This document shows, piece by piece, positions 37,654 to 47,642 of a stretch of 64,000 nucleotides of DNA. A program made the position numbers and the translations under genes. Source of the stretch: Massilia sp. PAMC28688. GTDB lineage: Bacteria; Pseudomonadota; Gammaproteobacteria; Burkholderiales; Burkholderiaceae_D. Each line of letters opens with the position of its first letter. Position 1 is the stretch's first letter. The stretch spans positions 1,984,001 through 2,048,000 of the forward strand of contig NZ_CP080378.1 of assembly GCF_019443445.1 (NCBI RefSeq). Direction: 5' to 3'. Below the pieces are notes generated by a model that saw only the letters and a list, made by a program, of their open reading frames with translations, searched no databases and had not been told where the DNA came from.

Positions 37654-38283
37654 ATGACTCTCTGGCAGCTCCTTGGCAGTTTTCCTACCGCGATTCCCAC
37701 CGTCCTGCTGGCCGTGCTGCTCATTTACTGGCTGCTGTCGCTGGTGGGCCTGGCCGACATGGGCGAGGCCATCGACATCGATGCGGGCCACGCCGATGGC
37801 GCCGGCATTCACACCCTGGCCGGATACCTGGTGGCCCTGGGCCTGGGCGGGGTACCGCTGTCGGTGGCGGCCAGCGTGCTGGTGTTCTTCACCTGGCTTG
37901 GCACGGCCCTGATGCACCAGTACCTGCTGGCGTGGCTGCCGTGGGACTGGCCGCGCTACCTGGCCGGCACCGCGGTCCTGCTGCTGGCGGCCGCCCTGTC
38001 GCTGCCGATTGCGGCGCGGCTGCTGCGTCCCATGCGCGGCCTGTTCGTGCGCCATGCGGCAGCGGGCAACGCCAGCCTGGTGGGACGCGATTGCCGGGTC
38101 GTGACGCAGACGGTCGATGCCCGCTTTGGCCGCGCCGAAGTGCAGGGACAAGGCAGCAGCATCAATATCCGCATCTGGGCGCGTGAGCCAAACACGCTGT
38201 CCAGGCATTCGCGCGCCATCATCGTCGCCTACGATGAGGCAAGCGGGCAGTTCGAAGTACAGCAGGCACCTGGCGACCAGTAA
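37654..38283 (+). CDS. YqiJ/NfeD-like inner-membrane protein with OB-fold domain
   Basis: A 209-residue membrane protein. Three hydrophobic regions span about residues 10-35, 52-85 and 92-125 (IPTVLLAVLLIYWLLSLVGLADM, LGGVPLSVAASVLVFFTWLG, LAGTAVLLLAAALSLPIAARLL). A small beta domain follows from about 140 (GNASLVGRDCRVVTQTVDARFGRAEVQ ... INIRIWAR), resembling the NfeD OB-fold. NfeD-type proteins are encoded next to flotillins and work with them at membrane microdomains; the flotillin gene follows directly. E. coli yqiJ-yqiK has the same arrangement. Confidence 0.85.
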   Translation: MTLWQLLGSFPTAIPTVLLAVLLIYWLLSLVGLADMGEAIDIDAGHADGAGIHTLAGYLVALGLGGVPLSVAASVLVFFTWLGTALMHQYLLAWLPWDWPRYLAGTAVLLLAAALSLPIAARLLRPMRGLFVRHAAAGNASLVGRDCRVVTQTVDARFGRAEVQGQGSSINIRIWAREPNTLSRHSRAIIVAYDEASGQFEVQQAPGDQ

Positions 38284-38325
38284 GCCGATTATTCACAATA
38301 ACCACACTAGAACCTGAAAGAAACC

Positions 38326-40398
38326 ATGGACATTATGCTGCTCTCGATCGGTATCGTCACCGTCATCGTGCTGGGCTGTTTCGCGCTGTTTGCCAAGTTT
38401 TATCACAAGGTCGAACAAGGCCACGTCATGATCATCAACACCCTGCGCGCCGAACCGGAAGTCACCTTCACCGGCGGCATGGTCTACCCCATCATCCATA
38501 AAAAGGAGATGATGGAAATCTCGCTCAAGACCATCGAAATCGACCGCCTGGGCAAGGATGGCCTGATCTGCCAGGACAACATCCGCGCCGACATCAAGGT
38601 CACGTTCTTCCTGCGCGTGAACAAGACGGCGGAAGACGTGCTCAAGGTGGCGCAGGCCGTCGGCTGCGTGCGCGCATCCAACCAGGAAACGCTGGAAAAC
38701 CTGTTCTCCGCCAAATTCGCCGAAGCGCTCAAGACGGTGGGCAAGTCGATGGACTTCGTGGAGCTGTACCAGGCGCGCGACCGCTTCCGCGACGACATCA
38801 TCCGCCAGATCGGCGACGACCTGTCGGGCTACGTGCTGGAAGACGCCGCCATCGATTACATCGAACAGACGTCGCTCGACAAGCTCGATGGCCACAACAT
38901 CCTCGACGCCCAGGGCATCAAGAAGATCACTGAACTGACGGCGATTGAAAACATCCGCACCAATGAACTGAAGCGCGATGAAGAAATGCGCATCAAGAAA
39001 AAGGACGTGGAAACGCGCGAAGCGATCCTGGAACTGGAGCGCCAGCAGGCTGACGCCGAATCGCGCCAGGGCCGGGAAGTAAGCTCGGTGCGCGCCCGCG
39101 AACAGGCCGAGACGCGCAAGATCGAATCGGAAGAATTCGCCAAGTCGGAACTGGCGCGCCTGCAGGCCGAGCAGCTGGTGATGGTACAGCAGGAAAACAC
39201 GACGCGCGAAAAGGAAGTGGCGGAAAACAACCGCAAGCGCGCCGTGGCGATCGAGGAAGAGCGCGTCACGCGCGCGCGCCAGCTCGAAGTGGTGGACCGC
39301 GAGCGCGAAGTGGCGCTGCAGTCGATTGAAAAGGAAAAGCAACTGGAAGTGCAGAAGAAGGCCATCGCCGACGTGGTGCGCGAGCGCATTGTTGTCGAGC
39401 GCACCGTGGCCGAGCAGGAAGAAGCGATCAAGGATGTACGCGCCATTGCCGAAGCAGACCGCCTGAAAAAATCGGTGGTGATCGCGGCCGAAGCGAGCGC
39501 CGAGGAAAAACTGGTGTTGACCGTCAAGGCAGCCGAAGCCCAGGAGCGCTCGGCCAAGCACCGCGCGGCCCAGGACCTGACGCTGGCCGACGCCGCCCTC
39601 AAGGTGGCCGAGCGCGGCGCCGAAGCGCAAAAGCGCGAGGCCGAAGGCAAGGAAGCCGAGCTGGCAGCGCCTGGCCTGGCCAATGCCCGGGTCATGATTG
39701 CCTCGGCCGACGCCGTGGTCAAGCAGGGCGCCGCCGAAGCGGAAGCGACACGCCTGAAGATGGAAGCGCAGGCCGCCGGCACTGAGCAGATGGGCCTGGC
39801 CAACGCCGCCGTCAAGACGGCCGACGCCGCCGCCACCGCCACCCATGGCGCTGCCGAAGCCCAGGTGATCGAAGCGCGCTTTGCCGCCGAATCCAAAGGC
39901 CTGGCGCTCAAGTTCGATGCCATGTCGGCCATGAGCGCGGATACCCGCGCCCACGAGGAATTCCGCATGCAGCTGGAAATCACCAATCAGCAGATCAACA
40001 AGGGCATTGATGCCCAGACCCTGATTGCCAAGGACCAGGCCGACGTGCTGGGCAAGGCACTGCAGAACGCCAATATCGACATCGTGGGCGGCGAAGGCGA
40101 TTACTTCGACCGCTTCGTCAAGGCCCTGTCGATCGGCAAGGGCATCGATGCCACTGTCGAGAAGAGCCGCACCCTGCAGGTGGGCCTCAAGGACCACCTG
40201 AGCGGCGAGCGCGACATGGTAGGCGACCTGCGCGGCCTGGTGGGCGCGCTGGGCAGCTCGTCGGGCGAACTGCAGAACCTGACGGTGTCTGCCCTGCTGG
40301 CACGCATCAGTACTGAAGGGACGCCGCAACAGCAGCAGGCGCTGCAAACCCTGGTGGCCAGCTTCCAGCCGGCCCTGCAGGCACCGCGCGCCAACTGA
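38326..40398 (+). CDS. Flotillin family protein (YqiK-like)
   Basis: A 690-residue membrane-anchored scaffold. An N-terminal membrane segment (MLLSIGIVTVIVLGCFALFA) is followed by an SPFH/band-7 domain (about 25-230; VEQGHVMIINTLRAEPEVTFTGGMVYPIIHK ... VTFFLRVNKTAEDVLKVAQAVGC) and a very long coiled-coil rich in Glu-Ala repeats (about 230-560), then the flotillin C-terminal region. Flotillins oligomerise and organise membrane domains. It is longer than E. coli YqiK (about 550 residues). It is encoded between the NfeD-like protein and the zinc-ribbon protein in the PspA operon. Confidence 0.93.
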   Translation: MDIMLLSIGIVTVIVLGCFALFAKFYHKVEQGHVMIINTLRAEPEVTFTGGMVYPIIHKKEMMEISLKTIEIDRLGKDGLICQDNIRADIKVTFFLRVNKTAEDVLKVAQAVGCVRASNQETLENLFSAKFAEALKTVGKSMDFVELYQARDRFRDDIIRQIGDDLSGYVLEDAAIDYIEQTSLDKLDGHNILDAQGIKKITELTAIENIRTNELKRDEEMRIKKKDVETREAILELERQQADAESRQGREVSSVRAREQAETRKIESEEFAKSELARLQAEQLVMVQQENTTREKEVAENNRKRAVAIEEERVTRARQLEVVDREREVALQSIEKEKQLEVQKKAIADVVRERIVVERTVAEQEEAIKDVRAIAEADRLKKSVVIAAEASAEEKLVLTVKAAEAQERSAKHRAAQDLTLADAALKVAERGAEAQKREAEGKEAELAAPGLANARVMIASADAVVKQGAAEAEATRLKMEAQAAGTEQMGLANAAVKTADAAATATHGAAEAQVIEARFAAESKGLALKFDAMSAMSADTRAHEEFRMQLEITNQQINKGIDAQTLIAKDQADVLGKALQNANIDIVGGEGDYFDRFVKALSIGKGIDATVEKSRTLQVGLKDHLSGERDMVGDLRGLVGALGSSSGELQNLTVSALLARISTEGTPQQQQALQTLVASFQPALQAPRAN

Positions 40399-40421
40399 AC
40401 CACTTAACTGAGGAGAACAGC

Positions 40422-40952
40422 ATGATTTGTCCAGCCTGCGGTGCGCGCCACTTTGCGCCTGCCAAGATCGAAGGCGGCCTGCCGGCCGAACGCTGTGCCG
40501 AGTGCCAGGGCGTGTGGGTGGAGCTGGAACGCTACCGCCTGTGGCGCCGCCAGATGCCGCAGCTGGCGCTGGAACTGGAGGGCGACATCACGCCGTCCAA
40601 CAGCAGCGTGCGCGTGTGCCCGGTCACGGGACGGCTGATGACGCGCATCCGCGTGAGTAATGCCCATCCCCTGCTGCTCGACTACAGTGCCGCGGCCCAG
40701 GCGGTCTGGTTCGACCGCGGTGAATGGGAACGCCTGGTGGCGCTGGGCCTGCATGACCAGCTCGACGCCGTGGTATCGGAAAAATGGCAGGCGGGCCTGC
40801 GCCTGGAAGCATCGCGCGAACGCACCAATGCCGCCATGCGACTGCGCTTTGGCGACGAGGCGTTTGCGCGCCTGACGGACATGCGCACCTGGCTGGAACA
40901 GCAGCCCAACCGCGCCGAAATGCTCGCATTCCTCCAGACCAAGGCAGACTGA
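40422..40952 (+). CDS. TFIIB-type zinc-ribbon protein, unknown function
   Basis: A 176-residue soluble protein. The N-terminus has a four-cysteine zinc ribbon (MICPACGARHF ... ERCAECQGVWVELERY), typical of the zf-TFIIB family, and a second, partial ribbon-like CPVTGRLM near residue 66 with the paired site absent. The C-terminal half is helical (LDAVVSEKWQAGLRLEASRERTNAAMRLRFGD ... MRTWLEQQPNRAEMLAFLQ). It is encoded three bases before the giant ATPase and probably acts with it. A GAGGAGAA precedes the start. Confidence 0.75.
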   Translation: MICPACGARHFAPAKIEGGLPAERCAECQGVWVELERYRLWRRQMPQLALELEGDITPSNSSVRVCPVTGRLMTRIRVSNAHPLLLDYSAAAQAVWFDRGEWERLVALGLHDQLDAVVSEKWQAGLRLEASRERTNAAMRLRFGDEAFARLTDMRTWLEQQPNRAEMLAFLQTKAD

Positions 40953-40955
40953 TCC

Positions 40956-43900
40956 ATGAGTGAAGCCTCGATGGCGGCCGGCGCCTCCGACCTGAGCAGT
41001 TCGAACACCTTTGACCTGCTGCGCAAGCGCCTGGGCGAGCATGGTGGCACGGTGCTGTCCAAGGCGGCCCAGCTCAACGATGCCAGGCTGGCCGAATTTG
41101 GCCGCCAGGACATGGCCCTGCGCGCCCGCACCCGCGCCCGCACCGAAAACAATTGCGTGGCGCGCGACCTGGTGCTGCTGGGCGACGTGCTGCTGTTCGG
41201 TTACAACGTCTTCATCGGGCTGCGCCACGAAACGCGCGTGGCCGACGTGTTTGCCCTGTACCGGCTGCGCCAAGGCGAGGAAGTGGAACTGGAAGCATTG
41301 CCGCTGGCCGGCACGCTGCTGGACGAGCCGCGCTTCGTGGCCGATTTCCGTGAGCTGTACAGTTACTACAAGAACGCCCAGCTGGTGCAGCTGCGGGTCC
41401 ACCAGGGCAAGGTGCTGGCCGCCTTCAAGATTGGCGAACGCATCAGCGATGTGCGGGTGTTCCGCTGGCAGCTGGCCGACGACGGCGCGGCGACCTATAT
41501 TGACAACCGGGGCGAGCGCGACATTGCGCTGCCTCCCTCCCATGATTTTGCCTGGACTGCCACCACGCGCGAGCAGCATGTGCTGGGACGCCACCCCCAT
41601 GTCAACGTGCTCGACACCCTGTTCGTGGAAACCGTGGGCGGCGACCTGACGGTCAAGATTGAAAACAATACCGAAACCGGGCTTGGCGTGTACAGCGAAG
41701 CGGTGGACGATGCCAACCAGTCGCTCAACGACGCCGAGATTGCCTATGCGGCCGTGGGCGAACTGATCCTGCTGCGCATCAAGCCCTACCGCGAACCGCA
41801 GTACCGTTACCTGGTCTACTGCCGCCGCACCCAGCAGGTGCAGCGGGTGGACGCCATCGGCGCCTCCTGCGTGCAGCTGCCGGAAGACCATGGCATTGTC
41901 TTCCCCGAGGGTTACGTGCTGCAAAGCGGCGAAAGCAAGCTCTTTGCAGACTTGCCGGCCGGCCTGCAGTTCAAGCGGCGCCAGCTTTCGCCCAATGGCG
42001 AGGACGTGCTGTACGTGTTCTATGGCGTGGAGCAGGGTGTGTATGTGCTGCTGACCTACAACCTGATCAGCAAGACGCTTGCACCGCCCCTGGTGGCCCA
42101 CGGTTACGCCCGCTACCCGGACGGCAGCATGCTGCTGTTCATCGGCGAGAGCGAAGAGCCGTCGCGCCACCACCCCATGCAGCTGTGGCAGACCGCCTTT
42201 GTCAGCGAGGAGCACGCCGAGCGCCAGGCGCCGCGCCAGAGCTTCCTGGGCAAGATCGGCAACCGCGAGCTGGTGCGCGGCCTGTCGGAGCTGTATGCCA
42301 TCGGGCGCACCGTGCGTGACCTGGCCGACGCGAGGGACGATGCCCTGCCAGGGCGCTTCGTGTTTGAATCGCTCATGCGCCAGTGCCGGCGCGCGGCCGA
42401 TGCCTTCCACTGGCTGGGCGCCCCGGCGGCCCACGATGCCCTGGCCGACCTGCACGCGCTGGCGGCGGTGGCCAGTGCCACGCTGGACGAGTTCGACAAG
42501 GTGGCCGCCATGCGCGCCGAAGCGGCGCGCACCGTGGAGCAGGCCGCCCGCACGCAAGCCGAGCTGCTGACCGACATTGCCAGCCGCCTGTGGCAGTCGC
42601 CCACCGAATTCATCGAGACGCTGGAACAGGTGCGGCTGCAGCGCGGGCGCCTGGCCGGCCTGCAGGAACAGCGCTACATGGACGTGGCGCAGCTGGCCGC
42701 GCTCGACGCGGCGCTGGCCGAACAGGAAGCGCGCATTGCCGAGCGCACGGTTCAGTTCCTGGGGCAGGAGCACGCCTTTGTCAAACTGGAAGAGGAACTG
42801 GCGCGCCAGCGCACGGAGCTGGCCACCATCCACACCACGGCGGCGCTGGAACCCCTGCATGCCGCGCTCGACCGCAGCGCCGCCAGCCTTGACGGCCTGA
42901 CCGGCCTGCTGGGCACCCTCGGCGTGGGCGACGCGACCCTGCGCACGCGCATCCTGGCATCGATCTCGGGCATTTATGCCGACCTGAACAAACTGCGCGC
43001 GCAGGCGCGCCACCATCGCAAGCAATTGTCGCAGGGTGAATCGGCCGCCGAATTTGCCGCCCAGTTCCAGCTGTTTGGCCAGTCGGTCGAGAGCGCGCTG
43101 GAACAGGCCGACACGCCGGAGCGCTGCGACGAACTGCTCACCCGCCTGCTGGCCCAGCTCGAAGAGCTGGAAGGCAAGTTCGCCGAGCAGGAAGACTACC
43201 TGGCCGAGATCGCGCGCAAGCGCGAAGCCGTGTACGAAGCCATGGAAGGGCGCAAGCAGACGCTGCTTGATGCACGCGGGCGCCGGGTCCAGACCATTAC
43301 CGAAGCGGCGCGCCGCACGCTCGCTGCCGTGCCCAAGCGGCTGGCGCAGCTGACCGATCCGGCCCAGCTGGAAGCCTACTTCGCGTCAGACGCCCTGCTT
43401 GCCAAGCTCAAGGCGAGTATCGCCCAGCTGCGCGAGCTGGGCAGCGAAGTAGGGGCCGACGACCTGGCCGGCCAGCTCAAGGCCCTGCGCGAACAGGGCC
43501 AGCGCGCCCTGCGCGACCGCAGCGAACTGGTCACCGGCAACACCATCCGCCTTGGCCGCCACGCGTTTACCGTCAACCAGCAGGTGCTGGACCTGACCAT
43601 TGTGTCGCACCAGGGTGCGCCCGCATTCCACCTGACCGGCACCGATTACATCGCGCCGCTGACCGATGCGCGCCTGGACGCCCTGGCACCATACTGGAAC
43701 CAGGACAGCCTGGCCGAGAGTGGCCAGGTGTACCGCGCCGAATACCTGGCCTACCAGGTGATCCAGGCTGCGCGCGCCGGGCGCGACGGCTGGGACTGGG
43801 AACGCCTGGTCCAGGATGCCGCCGCACCCGACGGGCACGCCCTGGACGAGCAGGTGCGGCGCTTTGCCGCCCCCCGCTTCCAGGAGGGTTACCAGAAAGG

Positions 43901-46178
43901 CGTGCATGACCATGACGCGGCGGCCGTGCTGCGCCGGCTGGTGCCGCTGCTCGAACAGGGCGCCCTGCTGCGCTTCGGTCCCCTGGCCCGCGCCGTGGCC
44001 CTGCTGTACTGGACCCACGTCACCCACACCACGGCGCTGCAGGCCGGCGCCGCCACGCTGGCGCACCAGGCATCCCAGGCCGAGCTGATGCGCCAGCAAT
44101 TCGGCAGCAGCCGCCTGGCCGGTCAGCTGGGCGCGCAGCTGGAGCAGGCGTTGGCCGTCTTCGTGGCCGAGGAGCGCCTGGAACTGGATGCCTGGTTTGA
44201 TGACGCCCTCACCCTGCCCTTGCTGCTGGCCGACAGCGCCGCCTATCTGCTGGCCGAACTGGGCGCGCACCCGGGGCGCGCGCGCAGTGTGGCGCCGCAC
44301 GAGTGGGTCATCAGCGGCGAGGCGGCAGAGCTGGCAAAGTCGCTGCTGCAGCACCTGGAGCGGCACAGCCTGGCCTTGCCGTGGGAAGAAGCGACACTGA
44401 GCTGGCGCGAGCGCTGGCAACTGGCCACGGAATGGCTGCATGGCCTGTGCCGGCAGCAGGCGCGCGGCCTGGCGCTGCTGCCGGAAGCGGCCGCCAGCCT
44501 GCTGTGCAAGCTGCCGCGGCGCCTGCAGTCGGCGGCGCTGTCAGCCAGCGTTGAGGCTCTGCTGGGTGAGCATCCGCGCCTGGTGCAGCAGACGCTCGCC
44601 TTGCAGCTCAATGATTTCCTCAGCCGCCTGGGCCACCACGAGAGCGTGGTGGTGCCGGCCTGGCGCCGCCTGCAGCTGCTGCGACAGGAACTGGTGCAGA
44701 CCGAAAAGGCGCGGCTGCAGCTGGAACAGTTCCAGGCCCGCCCCCTGTCGAGCTTTGTGCGCAACCGCCTGATTGACGAAGTCTACCTGCCGCTGGTGGG
44801 CGACAACCTGGCCAAGCAGATCGGGGCGGCGGGCGAACAGCGCCGCACCGACTCCATGGGCATGCTGCTGCTCATTTCGCCACCGGGCTACGGCAAGACA
44901 ACGCTGATGGAATACCTGGCCGACCGGCTGGGCATGATCTTCGTGCGCATCAATTGCCCGGTGCTGGGCCACGGCATCACCTCGCTCGATCCGGCCGCGG
45001 CCGGCAATGGCGCGGCGCGGCTGGAGCTGGAAAAGCTCAACCTCGGGCTGGCGATGGGCAACAACGTGATGCTCTACCTGGACGACATCCAGCACACGCA
45101 TCCGGAGTTCCTGCAAAAATTCATCGCCCTGGCCGACGGCACCCGCCGCATCGAAGGCGTGTGGCGCGGCGAAAGCCGCAGCTACGACATGCGCGGCAAG
45201 CGCTTTGCCATCGTCATGGCGGGCAATCCGTACACCGAGTCGGGCGACGTCTTCAAGATACCGGACATGCTGGCCAACCGCGCCGACATCCATAACCTGG
45301 GCGACGTGCTGAGCGGGCGCGAAGACACCTTTGCCATGTCCTACATTGAAAATGCCCTGGTGGCCCATCCGGTGCTGCAGCCGCTGGCCTCGCGCGATCC
45401 GCAGGATGTCTACAAGATCATGCGCATGGCCCAGGGCGAACCGGTGGCGCCGGGAGAACTCAAGTACAGCTACACGGCCCAGGAACTGGACGAAGCGTGC
45501 GCCGTGCTGCAGCGCATGTTCAAGGTGCGCGACGCCCTGCTGGCGATCAACCTGGCCTACATCGCCTCGGCTGCGCAGGACGACGCTTACCGCATGGAGC
45601 CGCCCTTCAAGCTGCAGGGCAGCTACCGCAACATGAGCAAGCTGACGCCCAGGATCTCCGCCCTCATGCAGGATGGGGAAATTGACGCTCTGCTGCGCGA
45701 CCATTACCAGGGCGAGGCGCAGACCCTGACCACGGGGGCCGAAGAAAACCTGCTCAAGCTGGCGCACATGCTGGGCACGGCCGGCGAGCAGGAGCAGCTG
45801 CGCTGGGCCGCGCTGGTGGATGACTTCGTGCGGCTGCGCAAGCAGGGCGGCAGCGATGCCGATGGCGCCACCCGGGTGGCCAACACGCTGTCGGAAATCG
45901 GCCTGCACATCGAACGGCTGGGGCGGCAGATGGCGCCGGCGGCCATCCATGTCACGGTTCCGGAACAGCAGCAGCTGCAGGACGCGGTACTGCGCCTGGC
46001 GCAAAGCTACGAGCACACGCTGCTGCCGCTCATCAGCTCACTCAACCACAAGATGCGGCTCGATCACAGCATCTGGGACAACGTGCGCGAGGCAGGCCTG
46101 GGCATCAAGGAAATCGAGCGGCGCCTGGCCCAATTGCTGCCGCCGCAAGAGACACTGGAACCGGCAGCCCAGGCCTGA
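40956..46178 (+). CDS. Giant AAA ATPase (1740 residues), so-called DNA repair ATPase family
   Basis: A very large soluble protein. Residues 1 to about 470 are beta-rich with propeller-like repeats (KVLAAFKIGERISDVRVFRW, GDLTVKIENNTETGLGVYSE). About 500-870 is long coiled coil. An all-helical middle region follows. The AAA module lies at about 1260-1500: Walker A SPPGYGKTTL (K1314), Walker B MLYLDD (D1376, D1377), sensor-1 in VMAGNPY (N1424), and an arginine-bearing IPDMLANRADIHNL. The fold is MoxR/dynein-like by sight. Databases commonly call relatives DNA repair ATPase, but nothing here shows a repair role. Partnership with PspA and flotillin suggests a membrane-remodelling motor. Confidence 0.88.
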   Translation: MSEASMAAGASDLSSSNTFDLLRKRLGEHGGTVLSKAAQLNDARLAEFGRQDMALRARTRARTENNCVARDLVLLGDVLLFGYNVFIGLRHETRVADVFALYRLRQGEEVELEALPLAGTLLDEPRFVADFRELYSYYKNAQLVQLRVHQGKVLAAFKIGERISDVRVFRWQLADDGAATYIDNRGERDIALPPSHDFAWTATTREQHVLGRHPHVNVLDTLFVETVGGDLTVKIENNTETGLGVYSEAVDDANQSLNDAEIAYAAVGELILLRIKPYREPQYRYLVYCRRTQQVQRVDAIGASCVQLPEDHGIVFPEGYVLQSGESKLFADLPAGLQFKRRQLSPNGEDVLYVFYGVEQGVYVLLTYNLISKTLAPPLVAHGYARYPDGSMLLFIGESEEPSRHHPMQLWQTAFVSEEHAERQAPRQSFLGKIGNRELVRGLSELYAIGRTVRDLADARDDALPGRFVFESLMRQCRRAADAFHWLGAPAAHDALADLHALAAVASATLDEFDKVAAMRAEAARTVEQAARTQAELLTDIASRLWQSPTEFIETLEQVRLQRGRLAGLQEQRYMDVAQLAALDAALAEQEARIAERTVQFLGQEHAFVKLEEELARQRTELATIHTTAALEPLHAALDRSAASLDGLTGLLGTLGVGDATLRTRILASISGIYADLNKLRAQARHHRKQLSQGESAAEFAAQFQLFGQSVESALEQADTPERCDELLTRLLAQLEELEGKFAEQEDYLAEIARKREAVYEAMEGRKQTLLDARGRRVQTITEAARRTLAAVPKRLAQLTDPAQLEAYFASDALLAKLKASIAQLRELGSEVGADDLAGQLKALREQGQRALRDRSELVTGNTIRLGRHAFTVNQQVLDLTIVSHQGAPAFHLTGTDYIAPLTDARLDALAPYWNQDSLAESGQVYRAEYLAYQVIQAARAGRDGWDWERLVQDAAAPDGHALDEQVRRFAAPRFQEGYQKGVHDHDAAAVLRRLVPLLEQGALLRFGPLARAVALLYWTHVTHTTALQAGAATLAHQASQAELMRQQFGSSRLAGQLGAQLEQALAVFVAEERLELDAWFDDALTLPLLLADSAAYLLAELGAHPGRARSVAPHEWVISGEAAELAKSLLQHLERHSLALPWEEATLSWRERWQLATEWLHGLCRQQARGLALLPEAAASLLCKLPRRLQSAALSASVEALLGEHPRLVQQTLALQLNDFLSRLGHHESVVVPAWRRLQLLRQELVQTEKARLQLEQFQARPLSSFVRNRLIDEVYLPLVGDNLAKQIGAAGEQRRTDSMGMLLLISPPGYGKTTLMEYLADRLGMIFVRINCPVLGHGITSLDPAAAGNGAARLELEKLNLGLAMGNNVMLYLDDIQHTHPEFLQKFIALADGTRRIEGVWRGESRSYDMRGKRFAIVMAGNPYTESGDVFKIPDMLANRADIHNLGDVLSGREDTFAMSYIENALVAHPVLQPLASRDPQDVYKIMRMAQGEPVAPGELKYSYTAQELDEACAVLQRMFKVRDALLAINLAYIASAAQDDAYRMEPPFKLQGSYRNMSKLTPRISALMQDGEIDALLRDHYQGEAQTLTTGAEENLLKLAHMLGTAGEQEQLRWAALVDDFVRLRKQGGSDADGATRVANTLSEIGLHIERLGRQMAPAAIHVTVPEQQQLQDAVLRLAQSYEHTLLPLISSLNHKMRLDHSIWDNVREAGLGIKEIERRLAQLLPPQETLEPAAQA

Positions 46179-46195
46179 GCAGGCGCGGACCCGGC

Positions 46196-47632
46196 TTACT
46201 GTCCGGAGCGGGCCACCCAGTCGATCAGGGCATCGATCGCGGGGCGGCTGCTGCCGGCCTGCTCGCTGTTGACGAACACGACCACCACGCATTGCCGGCC
46301 AGTGGCGTCGGTGACATAGCCCGCCAGCGCCATCACGTTGCGCAGGCCGCCCGTTTTGAGGCGGGCGCGCTCGAAGGCGGCGCTGTCGCGCAGGCGCCGC
46401 CGCAAGGTGCCGTCCACGCCTGCAATCGGCAGGCTGGCCATGAATTCCGGCGACCATTTGCTGCGTAATCCAGCCTGCAGCGTGGAGGCCAGTTGCAGCG
46501 GGCTGATTTTTTCAAGGCGCGACAGGCCGGAGCCGTTGTCCAGCACCATGCCGGTATCGTTGATGCCCTGGCGCCGCATCCAGCTGCGGATTGCCACGTC
46601 TGCGCGGGTGGCCGTGTCGATGCCGAGCAGCGGCAAGGGGCGGCTGCCCGCCACCGGATCGGCTTCCAGGCTGCCCAGGCTCAGAAACACCGTGCGTGCC
46701 AACGCGTTGTCGGACGGCTTGTTGATGTCGCGGACCACTTCCGGCAGCGCGCGCGAGACATGGTCGGCCAGCAGCCGCGTGCCCGGTGGGGTGATCGCTT
46801 CCACCGTCGGTCCTGTCAGTTCGCCGCCCAGCTGCTGCCAGGTGTGGCGCACCAGCCGGTCCACATAATCGTGGCGGTCCACGACATTGATGCTGTTGTT
46901 GCGGGCGCAGTTGCGCGGGAAGGTGCCGCGCAAGACCACCTTGATGCTGCCATCGGCCTGGCGCACCGCCTTCGGCTGCTGCCAGCCATCTTCCCAGCGT
47001 GCGCAGTCGGCCGTGATCAGCGTCATGGCCGATTCAATCGTCACCCGCTCAAGCTGCGGCTGCATCGTCACCGCCATCGTGCGGTCGGTGGAGCGCATGT
47101 CCAGCAGCAGCATGTTCTTGTTGATCAGCAGGGCGTCCGGGATCACGTTGTAGTAGGCGTCCGGCGCCTCGTCGAACGGCGGCAGACCGGGGTCGGGGCG
47201 CGTGGGGTTGAACAGCGTGCGGTCAAGCACCAGCCGTCCCTGTACCTTGCGCACGCCCTGGTTGCGCAGCGCCTGCAGCATATCGCGCAGGGCTTCGCCA
47301 TCCAGGTCGGCGTCGGCCCCGCCGCGCAAGATCAGGTCGCCCAGCAGGGTGTCCTGCACCAGCGGAGCGGCAGTGCGGATCTCGGTGCGGCCGCGGAAGG
47401 CCGGCCCGAGCTGCTCCAGCGCCACCAGCGTGGTCACCAGCTTGATGGCCGATGCCGGCTGCATGGGCCGCTCGGCAAAGTGCGACACCAGCGCCGTATC
47501 GCCGCGCAGCACGAGCGCGCCCATGGCGTCCTGCGGGATGCTGGCAGCGGCGAGCTGCTGCGCCACTTCGGGCGGCAGCTGAGCGTGGGCGGCAGGGAGA
47601 ACGAACAGCGCAGCAAGCAGCAAGCGTCGCAT
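46196..47632 (-). CDS. dacB: D-alanyl-D-alanine carboxypeptidase/endopeptidase, PBP4 (DacB) type
   Basis: A 478-residue periplasmic penicillin-binding protein of family S13. Signal peptide MRRLLLAALFVLPAAHA; catalytic SxxK is S61-A-I-K64; the SxN motif is in NKPSDNALARTVF; KTG is in RLKTGGLRNVMALAGYV. It trims stem peptides and cleaves cross-links. It converges on the giant ATPase gene, with 17 bp between stops, and lies 10 bp downstream of the SpmAB-like gene, with which it is probably co-transcribed. Confidence 0.94.
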   Translation of the reverse strand: MRRLLLAALFVLPAAHAQLPPEVAQQLAAASIPQDAMGALVLRGDTALVSHFAERPMQPASAIKLVTTLVALEQLGPAFRGRTEIRTAAPLVQDTLLGDLILRGGADADLDGEALRDMLQALRNQGVRKVQGRLVLDRTLFNPTRPDPGLPPFDEAPDAYYNVIPDALLINKNMLLLDMRSTDRTMAVTMQPQLERVTIESAMTLITADCARWEDGWQQPKAVRQADGSIKVVLRGTFPRNCARNNSINVVDRHDYVDRLVRHTWQQLGGELTGPTVEAITPPGTRLLADHVSRALPEVVRDINKPSDNALARTVFLSLGSLEADPVAGSRPLPLLGIDTATRADVAIRSWMRRQGINDTGMVLDNGSGLSRLEKISPLQLASTLQAGLRSKWSPEFMASLPIAGVDGTLRRRLRDSAAFERARLKTGGLRNVMALAGYVTDATGRQCVVVVFVNSEQAGSSRPAIDALIDWVARSGQ

Positions 47633-47642
47633 GGCGGCCTCC

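Noticed and set aside
39000..39900. Repetitive sequence in the flotillin gene, considered as a repeat array
   Set aside because: The repetition comes from Glu-Ala coiled-coil codons; there are no conserved repeat units or spacers, so it is not CRISPR-like.
38293..43025. Very long minus-strand open frames opposite the flotillin and ATPase genes
   Set aside because: Composition mirrors the Glu/Ala-rich plus-strand coding sequence; the plus-strand products have clear domains and ribosome-binding sites.
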